Assembly (NCBI RefSeq): GCF_008801925.2
Contig: NZ_CP062806.1
Location: 248,001 to 312,000, forward strand
Direction of reading: 5' to 3'
Length of the DNA: 64,000 nt
Source of the DNA: Cupriavidus basilensis
GTDB lineage: Bacteria; Pseudomonadota; Gammaproteobacteria; Burkholderiales; Burkholderiaceae
A program made the translations under genes and the position numbers. Shown in pieces: positions 1-9,124 of the stretch. The notes below the pieces were generated by a model. That model saw only the letters and a list, made by a program, of their open reading frames with translations, did no database searches and had not been told where the DNA came from. Each line of letters begins with the position of its first letter. Positions within the stretch are counted from its first letter, which is position 1.

Positions 1-2
1 TG

Positions 3-264
3 ACAACGCGGAGTCGATCGCCAGTTGTACCAAACGTGCCCAGCGTGGCGGAATCAGGTGTCGCAGGATTTGATGCGGCGGTCGGCATTGGATTTGCGTT
101 GCCGCCTGGCGCGTCACAGGACGTCGCTAGTCGCCTGCATGAGAGCCTCACAGAGGCCATGGCGGCTCCTGGTGGGTTCGCAGCAGCAATACGAGCAACA
201 AATCAGGAGTGACACAGCGAAATACCGAAGGGTGATCGATACAGCCGGATTGCATGTTGATTGA
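3..264 (+). pseudogene. Bug-family (TctC-like) solute receptor, C-terminal remnant
   Basis: The first frame reads a typical Bug receptor C-terminal stretch (VVPNVPSVAESGVAGFD, then GFALPPGASQDVASRLHESL), and a second frame, starting near base 175, reads the usual tail (QQYEQQIRSDTAKYRRVID...). Both parts belong to one protein, but they are in different frames and about 15-20 residues normally found between them are missing, so a small deletion plus frameshift broke the gene. The 5' part lies outside the window. Bug proteins are periplasmic receptors for carboxylates and are very abundant in Burkholderiales. The family assignment rests on remembered C-terminal consensus. Confidence 0.65.
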
Positions 265-619
265 GCAGGTGCATTGCTGACGGGACACAACCCTGGCATC
301 GTTTGGCGCGACCTTGACAGCCTCGCGCTCGGCGCGTCCAACAGCGGTGCTTGCCATGGCACTGACCGCCACGCCGTGGCGGCCTTCACGCAACGTATTG
401 GCCACGGGGCGTAGCTCACTGCCGGTCTTGCCCTGGCTTATTGGATGCTTAGTCGGGCGTAGATGGAGTTTTTTCGGGGCGTGCCGCCGGCGAATGGATC
501 GAAAGTGCGATGACCCCGAAGCCAGGACGGCCTGACCAAGGGGATTGCTGCCCACCGGAACGGTCACCTGCGACTTCAGTTTGACCTGTTCCAGCAGGTT
601 TCATCGTTGGATATTGCCG
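265..619. other. Intergenic stretch without a convincing gene
   Basis: Several short open frames overlap here on both strands, but none has a ribosome binding site or a recognisable domain. The minus-strand frame that begins TVPVGSNPLGQAV may be a decayed gene end. I see no RNA gene or repeat. Confidence 0.4.
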
Positions 620-1264
620 TCAGATCCTGACGAGGTTGACGCCGGCGAGCGAACCGAACGGCAGCCCGGACAGTGACCCGCCAACAGCCAGCGGACCCAG
701 GTCCACCGGAAAGTAGCCGACCGCCTCGATCAGCTTGCGAACCTCGGCTTTTGCATCGACGTCGTCGCCGGAATAGAACAGCACGCGCTGTCCGCCGGAC
801 GCGGTCGGTTCAGGCAGGACTCGGACGTCGAGATGATTGAATGCCTTGACGACACGCGCGCCAGGCACCGCCTCACCGACCACCTGGCTGGAATGCTTGC
901 CGGCGAGATCGATGGCCTTGATGCCATAGGCAGCCAGTGGATTGTTCGGGTCCTTCGCGTCGGGCGAGTCCGCATCGAGAAACGCGACCGGATTCGTGCC
1001 ATCGATAACGATGCGCCGGTTCCAGGCGGGCAAGCCATTCAGCGCCTTTTCGATGTCGACCCAACGAACCGCCACCACAACGATGTCGGCGCTAGCCGCT
1101 TCTTGGACCGTGCCCGCCTTGATCAAGGGCTGGAGCTCTTCCGTGAGCGCTTTCAGCGACGCGGGGCCGCGGCTGTTTGCAATGGTCGCGGATAGTCCGT
1201 GCTTCGCAAGCAGTCGCGCAATATTTGAGCCGAGGGCGCCGGCGCCGATGATACCTATGGTCAT
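620..1264 (-). CDS. NADP-binding oxidoreductase (F420-dependent NADP reductase-like, COG2085)
   Basis: 214 residues. The N-terminus MTIGIIGAGALGSNIARLLAKHG is a Rossmann dinucleotide-binding GxGxxG motif, followed by NSRGP, which suits NADP(H). The remainder fits the COG2085 family (NADP oxidoreductase, coenzyme F420-dependent type); in non-F420 bacteria these are NADPH-dependent enzymes of mostly unknown substrate. The ATG is preceded by a good GAGGAG ribosome binding site. An Rrf2 regulator lies just upstream on the same strand, and the two genes share a sequence motif in their upstream regions, so the reductase is probably a target of that regulator. Cytosolic; no signal peptide. Confidence 0.85.
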   Translation of the reverse strand: MTIGIIGAGALGSNIARLLAKHGLSATIANSRGPASLKALTEELQPLIKAGTVQEAASADIVVVAVRWVDIEKALNGLPAWNRRIVIDGTNPVAFLDADSPDAKDPNNPLAAYGIKAIDLAGKHSSQVVGEAVPGARVVKAFNHLDVRVLPEPTASGGQRVLFYSGDDVDAKAEVRKLIEAVGYFPVDLGPLAVGGSLSGLPFGSLAGVNLVRI

Positions 1265-1352
1265 TCTTTACTCCTCTTTGGTGATCTGGGGCAGAAACAG
1301 GTCCAGAGCCCCAACGCCCCAGTCGCTGGAAGTCCGGTTACTAATCATATGT

Positions 1353-1375
1353 GTGTCAGTGACATAGTTACATAT
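1353..1375 (+). promoter_or_regulatory. Candidate Rrf2 operator, copy 1
   Basis: A 23-bp AT-rich motif upstream of the reductase gene. It begins GTGTCA and ends TTACATAT, and matches 17 of 23 bases of the copy found upstream of the Rrf2 gene (1858-1880), in the same orientation relative to the downstream gene. This is seen directly; its role as an operator is inference from the adjacent regulator. Confidence 0.5.
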
Positions 1376-1392
1376 ATATTCAAATAAAAAGC

Positions 1393-1839
1393 TCACCACG
1401 CAGATGGGAGCGAAAACTTCCCGAGGCGTGCCACTTCTTCGGCGATATCGGCAATGGTGACCTTCGCCAGTTCTTCCTCAAGCGCTTTGCGCGCGAGTGC
1501 CAGCGCGGGTTGCATCGCGGCTACGATATTGCCGCCCACGGGACAGGTCTCGCTGGGCGGTGTCCGGTGCAGCGTAAAAAGCTCGGTGTCCTCGACAGCC
1601 TCGTAGACGTCCAGCAACCGAATCTTGTTCGCGGGCTTTGCGAGCAGGGCACCGCCGCCTGCGCCGAGCATCGACCGGGTCAAGCCAGCGTCATTCAGCC
1701 GCGACAGCAACCCCCGTATCACGACAGCGCTGGTATTGACGGAGTGCGCAAGGTCCTCGGATCGCAACGGCTTGCCGTCGCTGACGGCGATCGCAGCCAG
1801 CGCATGAATGGCAACGGCAAAGCGTGTACTGGTCGGCAT
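1393..1839 (-). CDS. Rrf2-family transcriptional regulator
   Basis: 148 residues with the Rrf2 winged helix at the N-terminus (MPTSTRFAVAIHALAAIA, then the SEDLAHSVNTSAVVIRGLLSRLNDAGL helix-turn-helix region). It carries only one cysteine, in a CPVGG motif, instead of the three-cysteine cluster of IscR/NsrR, so it probably does not bind an Fe-S cluster and is nearer the YwnA-type thiol-responsive members. It is upstream of an NADP oxidoreductase and shares an upstream motif with it, which suggests autoregulation plus control of the reductase. Confidence 0.85.
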   Translation of the reverse strand: MPTSTRFAVAIHALAAIAVSDGKPLRSEDLAHSVNTSAVVIRGLLSRLNDAGLTRSMLGAGGGALLAKPANKIRLLDVYEAVEDTELFTLHRTPPSETCPVGGNIVAAMQPALALARKALEEELAKVTIADIAEEVARLGKFSLPSAW

Positions 1840-1857
1840 GGCAATCTTAATGACTAA

Positions 1858-1880
1858 GTGTCACCAACACTATTACATAT
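1858..1880 (+). promoter_or_regulatory. Candidate Rrf2 operator, copy 2
   Basis: The second copy of the 23-bp motif, located immediately upstream of the Rrf2 gene (GTGTCA, a variable middle, then TTACATAT). Its position is consistent with autoregulation. Confidence 0.5.
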
Positions 1881-1926
1881 GGCACTCCATGTCAAGGTAT
1901 GTTTGCCTGGGGCAGGGCGCAACGCG

Positions 1927-2844
1927 CTAGCGCGTCCGATTCAACGCTTCGAAGCCTGCGACGAGCGCATCGAGCAAATGACGAACAGCCGGAACCATGC
2001 CCCGCCGGGAGGGGAAGATTGCGTGTATGAGCCCCGGGGTCGTGGACAGGTCGGGCAGCAGATGCAGTAGCCGGCCTTCGTGGATATCGGCGACCACGAG
2101 TTCCCGGGGGAGTACCGCTACACCAATGCCTTGTAGCGCGGCCACCCGCAGACTTGCAAGGTCGTCTGTTGCCAGTCGCGGCTGATGCGCCAACGATGCC
2201 TCCTGCCCATCGGCGTTTACGAGGTTCCAGGCGAACTTCTCGTTTCTGCCCGCCATGGAAAGCGTTGGCCATGCTTTCAATGATTCGAGCGACGTCGGTG
2301 TTGGATAGCGCGCCGCCAACGCAGGACTGGCAACCAGGATCTGTGTCGACAGGCCCAGTTGGCGCAGCGCGAGGTCGGTATTTTCCAGAGGCGGGAACCG
2401 GACCCGGATCGCAAAGTCGAGTCCTTCCTCGACCACGTCCACGCGGCGATTGGTTGCGTCGACCAGCACTTGAACCTGCGGGTTGTCCGCCACGTAACGC
2501 GCAATGATTTCGGAGACGCCAGAGCCCAGCAGTCCCACCGGGCAACTGATTCGCACGGTGCCCTGCGGCTGGATCCGCGTCTGATCGACGATGTCCTTGG
2601 CGGCCCTGGACTCGGCCACAAGGGCAGCGCAGTGCTGATGGAATCGCCGGCCGGTCTCGGTCAGCGACAGGCTTCGGCTCGTTCGATTGAGCAGCCGAAC
2701 GCCTAACTCCTCCTCCAACGCGCGCACGCGCCGGCTGAGCCTTGACGTCTGGGCGCCGAGGCTGCGTGCAGCCGCCGTGAAACTCCCATGCTCGACCACT
2801 TCTGCGAAGAGCCGAAGGTCGTTGAGATCGGTGATCTGCTTCAT
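1927..2844 (-). CDS. LysR-family transcriptional regulator
   Basis: 305 residues from the start MKQITDLNDLRLFAEVVEHG. The N-terminal helix-turn-helix (SFTAAARSLGAQTSRLSRRVRALEEELG, residues about 20-48) and a LysR substrate-binding domain (PQGTVRISCPVGLLGSG onward) are clear. The open frame extends further upstream but the LysR family always starts at this point, so the ATG at 2844 is chosen. It is divergent from the pirin/DoxX/aldo-keto reductase genes, which are the likely targets. Confidence 0.9.
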   Translation of the reverse strand: MKQITDLNDLRLFAEVVEHGSFTAAARSLGAQTSRLSRRVRALEEELGVRLLNRTSRSLSLTETGRRFHQHCAALVAESRAAKDIVDQTRIQPQGTVRISCPVGLLGSGVSEIIARYVADNPQVQVLVDATNRRVDVVEEGLDFAIRVRFPPLENTDLALRQLGLSTQILVASPALAARYPTPTSLESLKAWPTLSMAGRNEKFAWNLVNADGQEASLAHQPRLATDDLASLRVAALQGIGVAVLPRELVVADIHEGRLLHLLPDLSTTPGLIHAIFPSRRGMVPAVRHLLDALVAGFEALNRTR

Positions 2845-3027
2845 CGGTGCGCTTCCGTTGAGTTTTATCGTTCTACCAGAGGCAATGATAGTTCCTGAGA
2901 ACGGATATATGCGCATCATCGTTGTTCGCCTAGCATGTTTCCGTGGCTGGGCACTTGGCCGACATCGCAGACGTGCCGGCCTGGCAGACGGCCCGCTTTC
3001 CGGGCAGCGGAGACAAGGACACAAACC

Positions 3028-3726
3028 ATGCTGGCTCATCGGCGTTGGAACTCACTGGACGAAGCGAATGCGGGCTGGCTGCAGGCGAAATACCACTTCG
3101 CGGTCAGTGCCGACGGTAATCCCGAGCATGCGGCTCTGGGCCCCCTGATCGTCTGGAACGATGACGAGATTGCGGTCGGCAGCGGTTTCCCGATGCACGG
3201 GCACCGCGACATGGAGATCGTCACCTACGTGCGCCAGGGCGTTCTTGGGCACCGGGACACGTTGGGCTCCGAAGGAACGATGCGCGCCGGCGACGTGCAG
3301 GTTATGAGCGCCGGCACAGGCATCCGCCATGCCGAGTTCAACAAGGCAGATGTTCCGCTCAAGGTCTATCAGATCTGGCTGCAGCCGCGCGAAGCCGGCG
3401 GCGAGCCGCGTTGGGATACGAAACCGTTCCCCAAGAGCGATCGCTCCGGCCGCTTCGTCGTGCTAGCCAGTGGCTATGCGGGCGATGAAGGCGCGTTGCC
3501 GATTCGCGCCGATGCGCGACTGCTTGGCGCGACGCTCAAGGCGGGCGATTCCATACACCAGATGTTGGGCGTGGCACAGCACGCGTATCTCGTCGTTGCG
3601 TCGGGACGCATTGAAGTTAACGGTGAGCGCATGGATGCACTAGATGGTGTTGCGATCACGAACGTGGCGGCGGCGGAGATCGTCGCCGTCGAGGATTCTG
3701 AGCTGGTGATGGTGGACATCGGCTGA
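3028..3726 (+). CDS. Pirin-family bicupin protein (YhaK-like)
   Basis: 232 residues from MLAHRRWNSLDEAN; the frame extends upstream but the family begins here. Pirin signature elements are visible: HGHRDMEIVTYV and GTGIRHAEFN provide the metal-binding His/Glu residues of the N-terminal cupin, and a second cupin occupies the C-terminal half. YhaK-like pirins are associated with redox or electrophile stress and some have quercetinase activity. First gene of a plus-strand cluster with DoxX and an aldo/keto reductase, divergent from a LysR regulator. Confidence 0.9.
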   Translation: MLAHRRWNSLDEANAGWLQAKYHFAVSADGNPEHAALGPLIVWNDDEIAVGSGFPMHGHRDMEIVTYVRQGVLGHRDTLGSEGTMRAGDVQVMSAGTGIRHAEFNKADVPLKVYQIWLQPREAGGEPRWDTKPFPKSDRSGRFVVLASGYAGDEGALPIRADARLLGATLKAGDSIHQMLGVAQHAYLVVASGRIEVNGERMDALDGVAITNVAAAEIVAVEDSELVMVDIG

Positions 3727-3774
3727 GGACTTTCATTGCGTAGTCCACCTAACCACATGTTTCAGGAGATCGTC

Positions 3775-4197
3775 ATGGATCGCTATAAATTTCTTCCGTT
3801 GCTGGGCCGCATTCTGATTGGTGCGCCGTTCCTTATGAGTGGCCTGAACAAGCTGGCCGCATACTCCGCCACCGTTGGCTACATCTCGGCCGTTGGACTG
3901 CCGGCGCCATCGCTTGCGTACATCGTCGCGGTAGTGGTCGAGACGGGCGGTGGTCTGCTGCTGATGCTTGGCTACCGGGCCCACCTGGTGGCGCTGGCCA
4001 TGGCGCTGTTCAGCCTGGCGACGGCGGTGTTCTTCCACCACAACTTTGCAGACCAGAACCAGATGATTCACTTCCTGAAGAACGTGATGATGGCCGGCGG
4101 CCTGTTGCAGATCACTTATTTTGGTGCCGGCGCGTTCAGCCTTGACGCGCGTGCCAGGCGCGTTGGCTCGCGCACAGCGCCTGCGAGCGCAAGCTGA
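3775..4197 (+). CDS. DoxX-family inner-membrane protein
   Basis: 140 residues. Start ATG at 3775 follows CAGGAGA. Four hydrophobic segments and the typical opening (LGRILIGAPFLMSGLNKL) identify the DoxX/YphA group. Members often sit beside pirins and oxidoreductases in LysR-controlled stress operons, as here. The molecular role is not established; membrane location is clear from the sequence. Confidence 0.85.
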   Translation: MDRYKFLPLLGRILIGAPFLMSGLNKLAAYSATVGYISAVGLPAPSLAYIVAVVVETGGGLLLMLGYRAHLVALAMALFSLATAVFFHHNFADQNQMIHFLKNVMMAGGLLQITYFGAGAFSLDARARRVGSRTAPASAS

Positions 4198-4284
4198 GTT
4201 GAGCGTTGACTTGGATTCACATCCTTCGATACACAGCCGCGACGGCTGCGTGGCTACATAGGTGGCCATCGGCCGCGAACTGAC

Positions 4285-5121
4285 ATGGAAATGATGACGA
4301 ACACTGTTTCTGCCAATGGCGCCCGTATCCCGTCGCTCGGGCTAGGCACTTACGGCATGCGCGGCGCCTCGCTTTCCGGCATCGTGGCTGGTGCCTTGCG
4401 CGCGGGCTTCCGCCATATTGATACCGCGCAGAGCTACGCCAACGAAGCCGACGTTGGGGTAGGCGTGTCCGAGTCCGGTGTGCCGCGCTCGAACATCTTC
4501 ATCACCACCAAGGTCTGGGTCAGCAACTACGCGCCGGAGCAGTTCGCTACGTCGGTCGACGAGAGCCTGCGTAAGCTGCGAACCGACTACATCGACCTGC
4601 TGTTGCTGCACTGGCCCAGCAGTGCGGTACCGCTGGCTGACCAGATTGGCGCGCTCAATGCGTTAGTGCGCGCGGGCAAGGTGCGGCATATCGGGGTCAG
4701 CAACTTCAATCGGGCCCTGATGGCGCAGGCGATCGCGCTTTCCGAGCATCGCCTTGTCACAAACCAGTTCGAGTACCACCCTTATCTCGACCAACGGCGG
4801 CTGGTTTCTGCAACGCGCGACGCTGGTCTTGCCATTACTGCGTACTGCGGCATGGCGGTGGGGCGGGTGTTTTCCAGTCCGCTGCTCCAGGCGATTGCGA
4901 GTCGTCACCAGCGCGGCGTTGCGCAGATTGTGCTTCGCTGGCTCGTTCAACAAGATGGCGTAGTTGCATTGTCTCGGACGACAAATCCCGAACGGCTGCG
5001 CGAGAACGCGGCGATCTTTGATTTCGAGCTCTCGTACGACGAGATGCACGCCATCTTTGCGCTGGAGTTGCCTGGCAGTCGCATCGTCGATCCGCCTGGT
5101 CTGGCACCGGTCTGGGACTGA
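4285..5121 (+). CDS. Aldo/keto reductase
   Basis: 278 residues with the aldo/keto reductase fold: SLGLGTYGMRG at the N-terminus, the catalytic Asp/Tyr region (RHIDTAQSYANE), the Lys region (FITTKVW) and the GVSNFNRALM signature. NADPH-dependent reduction of aldehydes or ketones is expected. It belongs to the pirin/DoxX cluster and its paralogues in this context resemble 2,5-diketo-D-gluconate reductases (DkgB type). ATG at 4294 is an alternative start. Confidence 0.88.
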   Translation: MEMMTNTVSANGARIPSLGLGTYGMRGASLSGIVAGALRAGFRHIDTAQSYANEADVGVGVSESGVPRSNIFITTKVWVSNYAPEQFATSVDESLRKLRTDYIDLLLLHWPSSAVPLADQIGALNALVRAGKVRHIGVSNFNRALMAQAIALSEHRLVTNQFEYHPYLDQRRLVSATRDAGLAITAYCGMAVGRVFSSPLLQAIASRHQRGVAQIVLRWLVQQDGVVALSRTTNPERLRENAAIFDFELSYDEMHAIFALELPGSRIVDPPGLAPVWD

Positions 5122-5166
5122 CCTGCGAGAAGCGATGCCCGTAGACAACCATCAAGGAGAATGCCA

Positions 5167-5527
5167 ATGAACGACCGTCTCCATAAACTGCTCTATCGCA
5201 ACCTTCAGGAGGTCTTTGGCGAAGGTGACGCAGAGCGGCGCGGCCATCAAGGAACTCTATACCGAAGACTACGTGCTCTACGTACCTATGGGTACGTTCG
5301 TCGGGCACGACGCGCTCGATAAATTTGCAGGAGATCTTCGAGCGACGCACCCGCATTTTGCATATGCGCCGCACAAGCAAGCCCAGGCCCTCCACAATGC
5401 GGGTCGCCTGGCATGGGGTTCCGGTCCGCGTGGCGAAGCGCCCGAGTATACAGGCGTGGACATCATCATCGTTCGCGACGAGCGGATCGAAGCGCTTTAC
5501 GTGTTTCTGGATGCGATGCCGTCATAG
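5167..5527 (+). pseudogene. SnoaL/NTF2-like protein, frameshifted
   Basis: A reading frame starting at the ATG at 5167 gives MNDRLHKLLYRNLQEVFGEGDAE and then loses homology. The next frame, from about base 5235, continues a SnoaL-like fold (AAIKELYTEDYVLYVPMGTFVGHDALDKF...) to the stop. Two bases missing in the CGGCGCGGCC stretch around 5236-5244 would join the two halves. It is either a young pseudogene or a sequencing error. NTF2-like proteins of this size (about 120 residues) are small hydrolases or isomerases with unknown substrates; it follows the aldo/keto reductase. Confidence 0.65.
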
Positions 5528-5528
5528 C

Positions 5529-8500
5529 TCAGTCATCACCTTTCTGGCTTTCCAGATCCTTCAGCATGGCAACCTGCCTCCAGTCCGGAAGGTCGCCTCC
5601 CCCCTGGAAGCCCGTGCGAATAGCGGCGAGGACACGGCGCGCATCGTCTGTCCTGCCTTGTCGCGTCCATAGGCCGGCCAGGCTCAGCGTGCCTTGCAGT
5701 TCCAGCGCTCTTGCTCGCTGCGCATGGGCTACCGCAATTGCCCTGTGAAAACACGCCTCGGCATCGCCTTGGGTCTGCGTGGACGAGCCGTCCTTCGATT
5801 GCTGCAACATCAGTTCGCCCTGCAAGCGATGCAATCGCGCCTTGTCGACCTGCTCGCCGGATTCGTCTGCGATCGAGAGTCCATCGGCGACGTGCTCGAG
5901 CGCGGCTTCGGTTCGTCCGGCCTGCCCATAGGCTTCGGCCAGCAAGCCGAGCAGACCCGGCCTTCCGAGCGCAGCGCCCGTCATCTCGCATGCATGGAGG
6001 CCGTGGAGTATCCGGGCAATCCCGTCCTCGTGACGGCCCGTGTGAGCCAGGGCCCAGCCTTGCAGGATGGCGCCGAGTCCGAGAAAGAAAGGCAGCCCTT
6101 GCTCGTCCGAGACCGCAATGGCCGCCTCGGCATAGTCGCGGGTCAGGTCGTACTCGCCCCTGCATTGATGGACCTCGGCCGCAAAGACCAGGCAGAGCGC
6201 AAGGTTGTACGCGTCAGGGCGTGCGCGGGCAAGTGCGACGGCATCATGGGTGTATGACCGCGCCTGATCCGGCATGCCGAGGTACCACAGCGTCCATCCC
6301 AGCGCTGCCGTGGCGTGCACGGCCGGGTCGCGCCCGTAGCCGAGAAGATAGTCGTACGCCGTTTCGGCCGGGCGCTGCAGGGCGAGCACTTCCGCCATAT
6401 GTGTGCGGGCTTCGTCGAGCAGGCCAAGGCGGAACGCGGTAGCACCCAGCGTGCGATGGGCTTCCGCGAGATGCCCGGGCTTGCCGCTCTTCGACGCCAG
6501 ATCTAGCAGGCGCTTGCCCAGCGATTGGGCTGTCTCGTACCGGGCGCGCAACTGATAGAACGTCCACAGGCCCACCAGGGCAGGGAAGACGTATTGGGTT
6601 TGCCCTTCCGCTTCACAGAGCGCCAGCGCGCACTTGTAATTCGATTCCACTTCCGGAGAGGCCTGACCGCGGGCCGACGTGAGGGCCGGGCCGAGCGTCA
6701 GCCGCAAGGTCAGTTCCTCGCGTGCGCTTTCCGGCGTGATGGACCCTTGCTTCTGCAATTCGATGGCGCTGGAGAGTTGGTGGATCGCTTCGGTCAGCGC
6801 GGAACGCTGCAGCGCTTGCTGGCCGGCGCAATGCAGATACTCCACGGCCTTCGGAAGGTTGCCGCTCTTGCTGTAATGATGGGCAAGCTGGCTGCAATAG
6901 TCTTTCAGGCGGCTCTGGAACAGCGTCTCGATTGCCTGGGCCGTGCGTTCGTGCAGCGCGCTGCGTTGCTCCGAGAGCAGGGAGTTGCCGGCGACTTCCT
7001 GCGTCAAGGCGTGCTTGAACGCATATTCGATGTCGGGATAGGCGAGGCGCTCGTAGATGAAGTCCGCTGCCTGCAGGTCGGCCAGAAGCGGGCGCAGCTT
7101 GTCTTCCGGGAGGGCCGTGACCTGCTGCACCAGTGTCAGCGGAAATTCCTTGCCGATGATGGCCAGTACCTGCAACAACTCCTTGTGGCCGAAGGCGAGC
7201 CGGTCGATACGGGCGGCCAGTACGCCCTGCACGGTCGTCGGTATGTGCAGGAGAGAAGGGGCCTTCCCGATACGGTAATTGCCGGGGTGACCGAGCAGCG
7301 CCCCTTCCTCGACAAGGGTCTGGATGACCTCCTCCATGAAAAAGGGATTGCCTTCGGTTTTCTCCAGGACGAGCCGCTTCAGGGACACGAGGCTGCCGTC
7401 ATCGCCGAGCAACGCGGTAAGCAGGCCCTGGGCCTCGCCCGGCCCCAGTGGCTCCAGCCGAAGTTGGGTGTAGTAGGCCAGGGTGCTCCAGTCATGGCCA
7501 TGCTCGGGCCGATAGTTGACCAGCAGGACGATCCTCGCCCCTGCAACGTAATCGAGAAAGAGATCGAGGAAGGCCCTGGTTTCGATATCCAGCCATTGCA
7601 GGTCCTCGAAGATCAGCAGCAGCGGCTGGTTGTCGCTCTCGCGAACGAGCAGGCTGGCGATGGCGTCGAACGTTCGCTTGCGCCGGACCGCGGTGTCCAT
7701 GTTCGACAGCACGGAGTCGGATTCCGCGGTGCCGATCAGGTAGAGCAAATAGGGGAGATGGCTCTCCAGCGAACGGTCCAGTGCAAGCAGCTTCCCCATG
7801 ACCTTTTCACGGCAGGCGCGGTCGCTGTCCTCGGGCGTAATCTGGAAATAGTTTTTCAGGAGTTCGATCAACGGCAGGTAGGCGTAGGCCTTGCCGTGGG
7901 AGACCGAGAACGTCTCCAGCAAGAGCCAACCCTGGCTGGAGCGGGCTTTGAACTCGTGGAACAGCCGGGACTTCCCGACCCCGGCTTCTCCCTGGACGCC
8001 GACGACCTGCCCATGTCCTTCCCCGGCGACTGCCAGTGCGGCCTGCAGTCGCTGCATCTCCTCCTGCCGGCCGACAAATCGTGCCAGTCCACGGTGTGCC
8101 GCGACCTGAAGGCGTGTTCGTAACGTGCCAAGGCCCTGTACCTCATACACATCGAACGGCTCGCGAACGCCCTTCACCTGCGTGGTGCCCAGGGCCCGGA
8201 ACGCGAAGTATCCCTGCGCCAGCCTGTACGAAGAGGCACTCACGAGGATGGAGCCGGGGCGGGCCATGCTCTCCATCCGCGATGCAATGTGGATGGTGTG
8301 CCCCACAGGATCGTAGTCGGTGTGCAGGTCGTCCTTGCGAATGGAGCGCACCACGACTTCGCCGGAGTGAATGCCAACGCGGATCTCCAGCGGAACGCCA
8401 TGGTCCAGCCGGACGATGTCGCTGTGACGGCGCATCGTTTCCTGCATGCGCAGGGCCGAGTAAAGCGCACGCAGCGCGTGGTCCTCGTGTGCAATCGGGG

Positions 8501-8987
8501 CGCCGAACAAGGCCAGGATGCCGTCTCCCAGCAACTTCACGACGTAGCCCTCGTAGTGGTGCACTGCGTCCATCATCAGCGTCACCACCGGGTCGATCAG
8601 GCGCCGTGCTTCCTCGGGATCGAGATCCTGGATCAAGGCCGTAGAACCGGCCATATCGGCAAACAGCGCGGTGATCGTCTTGCGTTCGCCGAACGTCCCG
8701 TCGCGGGCTTCCGTGGCGGTCCATTCCGCCAGGATGCGCTCCGCGAGATGGGGCGGCGTGTAGTGGACAGGAGACAGCGGCCTGGCGATGGAGGCACCGG
8801 ATGTTCCGGGTGTTCCGGGTATTCCGGACACGCGATCGGTTAGTGGAATGCCACAGGCCTGGCAATACTTTGCGGACGGGCCGACCTCTTCGCCGCAGGC
8901 TGCGCACCGTCGCACGAGCCTGGACCCGCACCCCTCGCAGAAGACGGCATGTGCAGGATTCTCGAAACCACAGTTTGCGCAGAGCAT
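5529..8987 (-). CDS. Zinc-ribbon / class III nucleotide cyclase / AAA ATPase / TPR protein
   Basis: 1152 residues, complete. Domains in order: a double zinc ribbon (CANCGFEN...CEGCG, CAACGEE...CQACG; residues 3-46), a Gly/Pro-rich linker, a class III adenylate/guanylate cyclase domain (about 100-285) with the metal-binding aspartates D111 (LFADMAGST) and D155 (KLLGDGILALFG), an AAA/STAND-type ATPase with Walker A GEAGVGKS (333-340) and Walker B LLLIFEDLQWLD, then TPR-like helical repeats to the C-terminus. This is the architecture of the large cyclase-ATPase proteins common in Burkholderiales and rhizobia, which act as regulators or signal sensors; the ligand is unknown. No membrane segment is seen. 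A GAGGGGG motif precedes the start. Confidence 0.9.
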   Translation of the reverse strand: MLCANCGFENPAHAVFCEGCGSRLVRRCAACGEEVGPSAKYCQACGIPLTDRVSGIPGTPGTSGASIARPLSPVHYTPPHLAERILAEWTATEARDGTFGERKTITALFADMAGSTALIQDLDPEEARRLIDPVVTLMMDAVHHYEGYVVKLLGDGILALFGAPIAHEDHALRALYSALRMQETMRRHSDIVRLDHGVPLEIRVGIHSGEVVVRSIRKDDLHTDYDPVGHTIHIASRMESMARPGSILVSASSYRLAQGYFAFRALGTTQVKGVREPFDVYEVQGLGTLRTRLQVAAHRGLARFVGRQEEMQRLQAALAVAGEGHGQVVGVQGEAGVGKSRLFHEFKARSSQGWLLLETFSVSHGKAYAYLPLIELLKNYFQITPEDSDRACREKVMGKLLALDRSLESHLPYLLYLIGTAESDSVLSNMDTAVRRKRTFDAIASLLVRESDNQPLLLIFEDLQWLDIETRAFLDLFLDYVAGARIVLLVNYRPEHGHDWSTLAYYTQLRLEPLGPGEAQGLLTALLGDDGSLVSLKRLVLEKTEGNPFFMEEVIQTLVEEGALLGHPGNYRIGKAPSLLHIPTTVQGVLAARIDRLAFGHKELLQVLAIIGKEFPLTLVQQVTALPEDKLRPLLADLQAADFIYERLAYPDIEYAFKHALTQEVAGNSLLSEQRSALHERTAQAIETLFQSRLKDYCSQLAHHYSKSGNLPKAVEYLHCAGQQALQRSALTEAIHQLSSAIELQKQGSITPESAREELTLRLTLGPALTSARGQASPEVESNYKCALALCEAEGQTQYVFPALVGLWTFYQLRARYETAQSLGKRLLDLASKSGKPGHLAEAHRTLGATAFRLGLLDEARTHMAEVLALQRPAETAYDYLLGYGRDPAVHATAALGWTLWYLGMPDQARSYTHDAVALARARPDAYNLALCLVFAAEVHQCRGEYDLTRDYAEAAIAVSDEQGLPFFLGLGAILQGWALAHTGRHEDGIARILHGLHACEMTGAALGRPGLLGLLAEAYGQAGRTEAALEHVADGLSIADESGEQVDKARLHRLQGELMLQQSKDGSSTQTQGDAEACFHRAIAVAHAQRARALELQGTLSLAGLWTRQGRTDDARRVLAAIRTGFQGGGDLPDWRQVAMLKDLESQKGDD

Positions 8988-9124
8988 GTCGCCCCCTCGC
9001 CGTATGTCGCACGCCCTGAACCATTAGAGACGTGTTCGGCCATTGGGGCAAGCAGGGTGGCAGCGGTGCAGGTGAGGAGGACCCGCATTTCGGGCGGGTC
9101 CCGCGAAGCGCGAGGTGGCAGCGG

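Noticed and set aside
6525..8123. 532-codon plus-strand frame
   Set aside because: Antisense to the cyclase-ATPase gene, which has all expected motifs.
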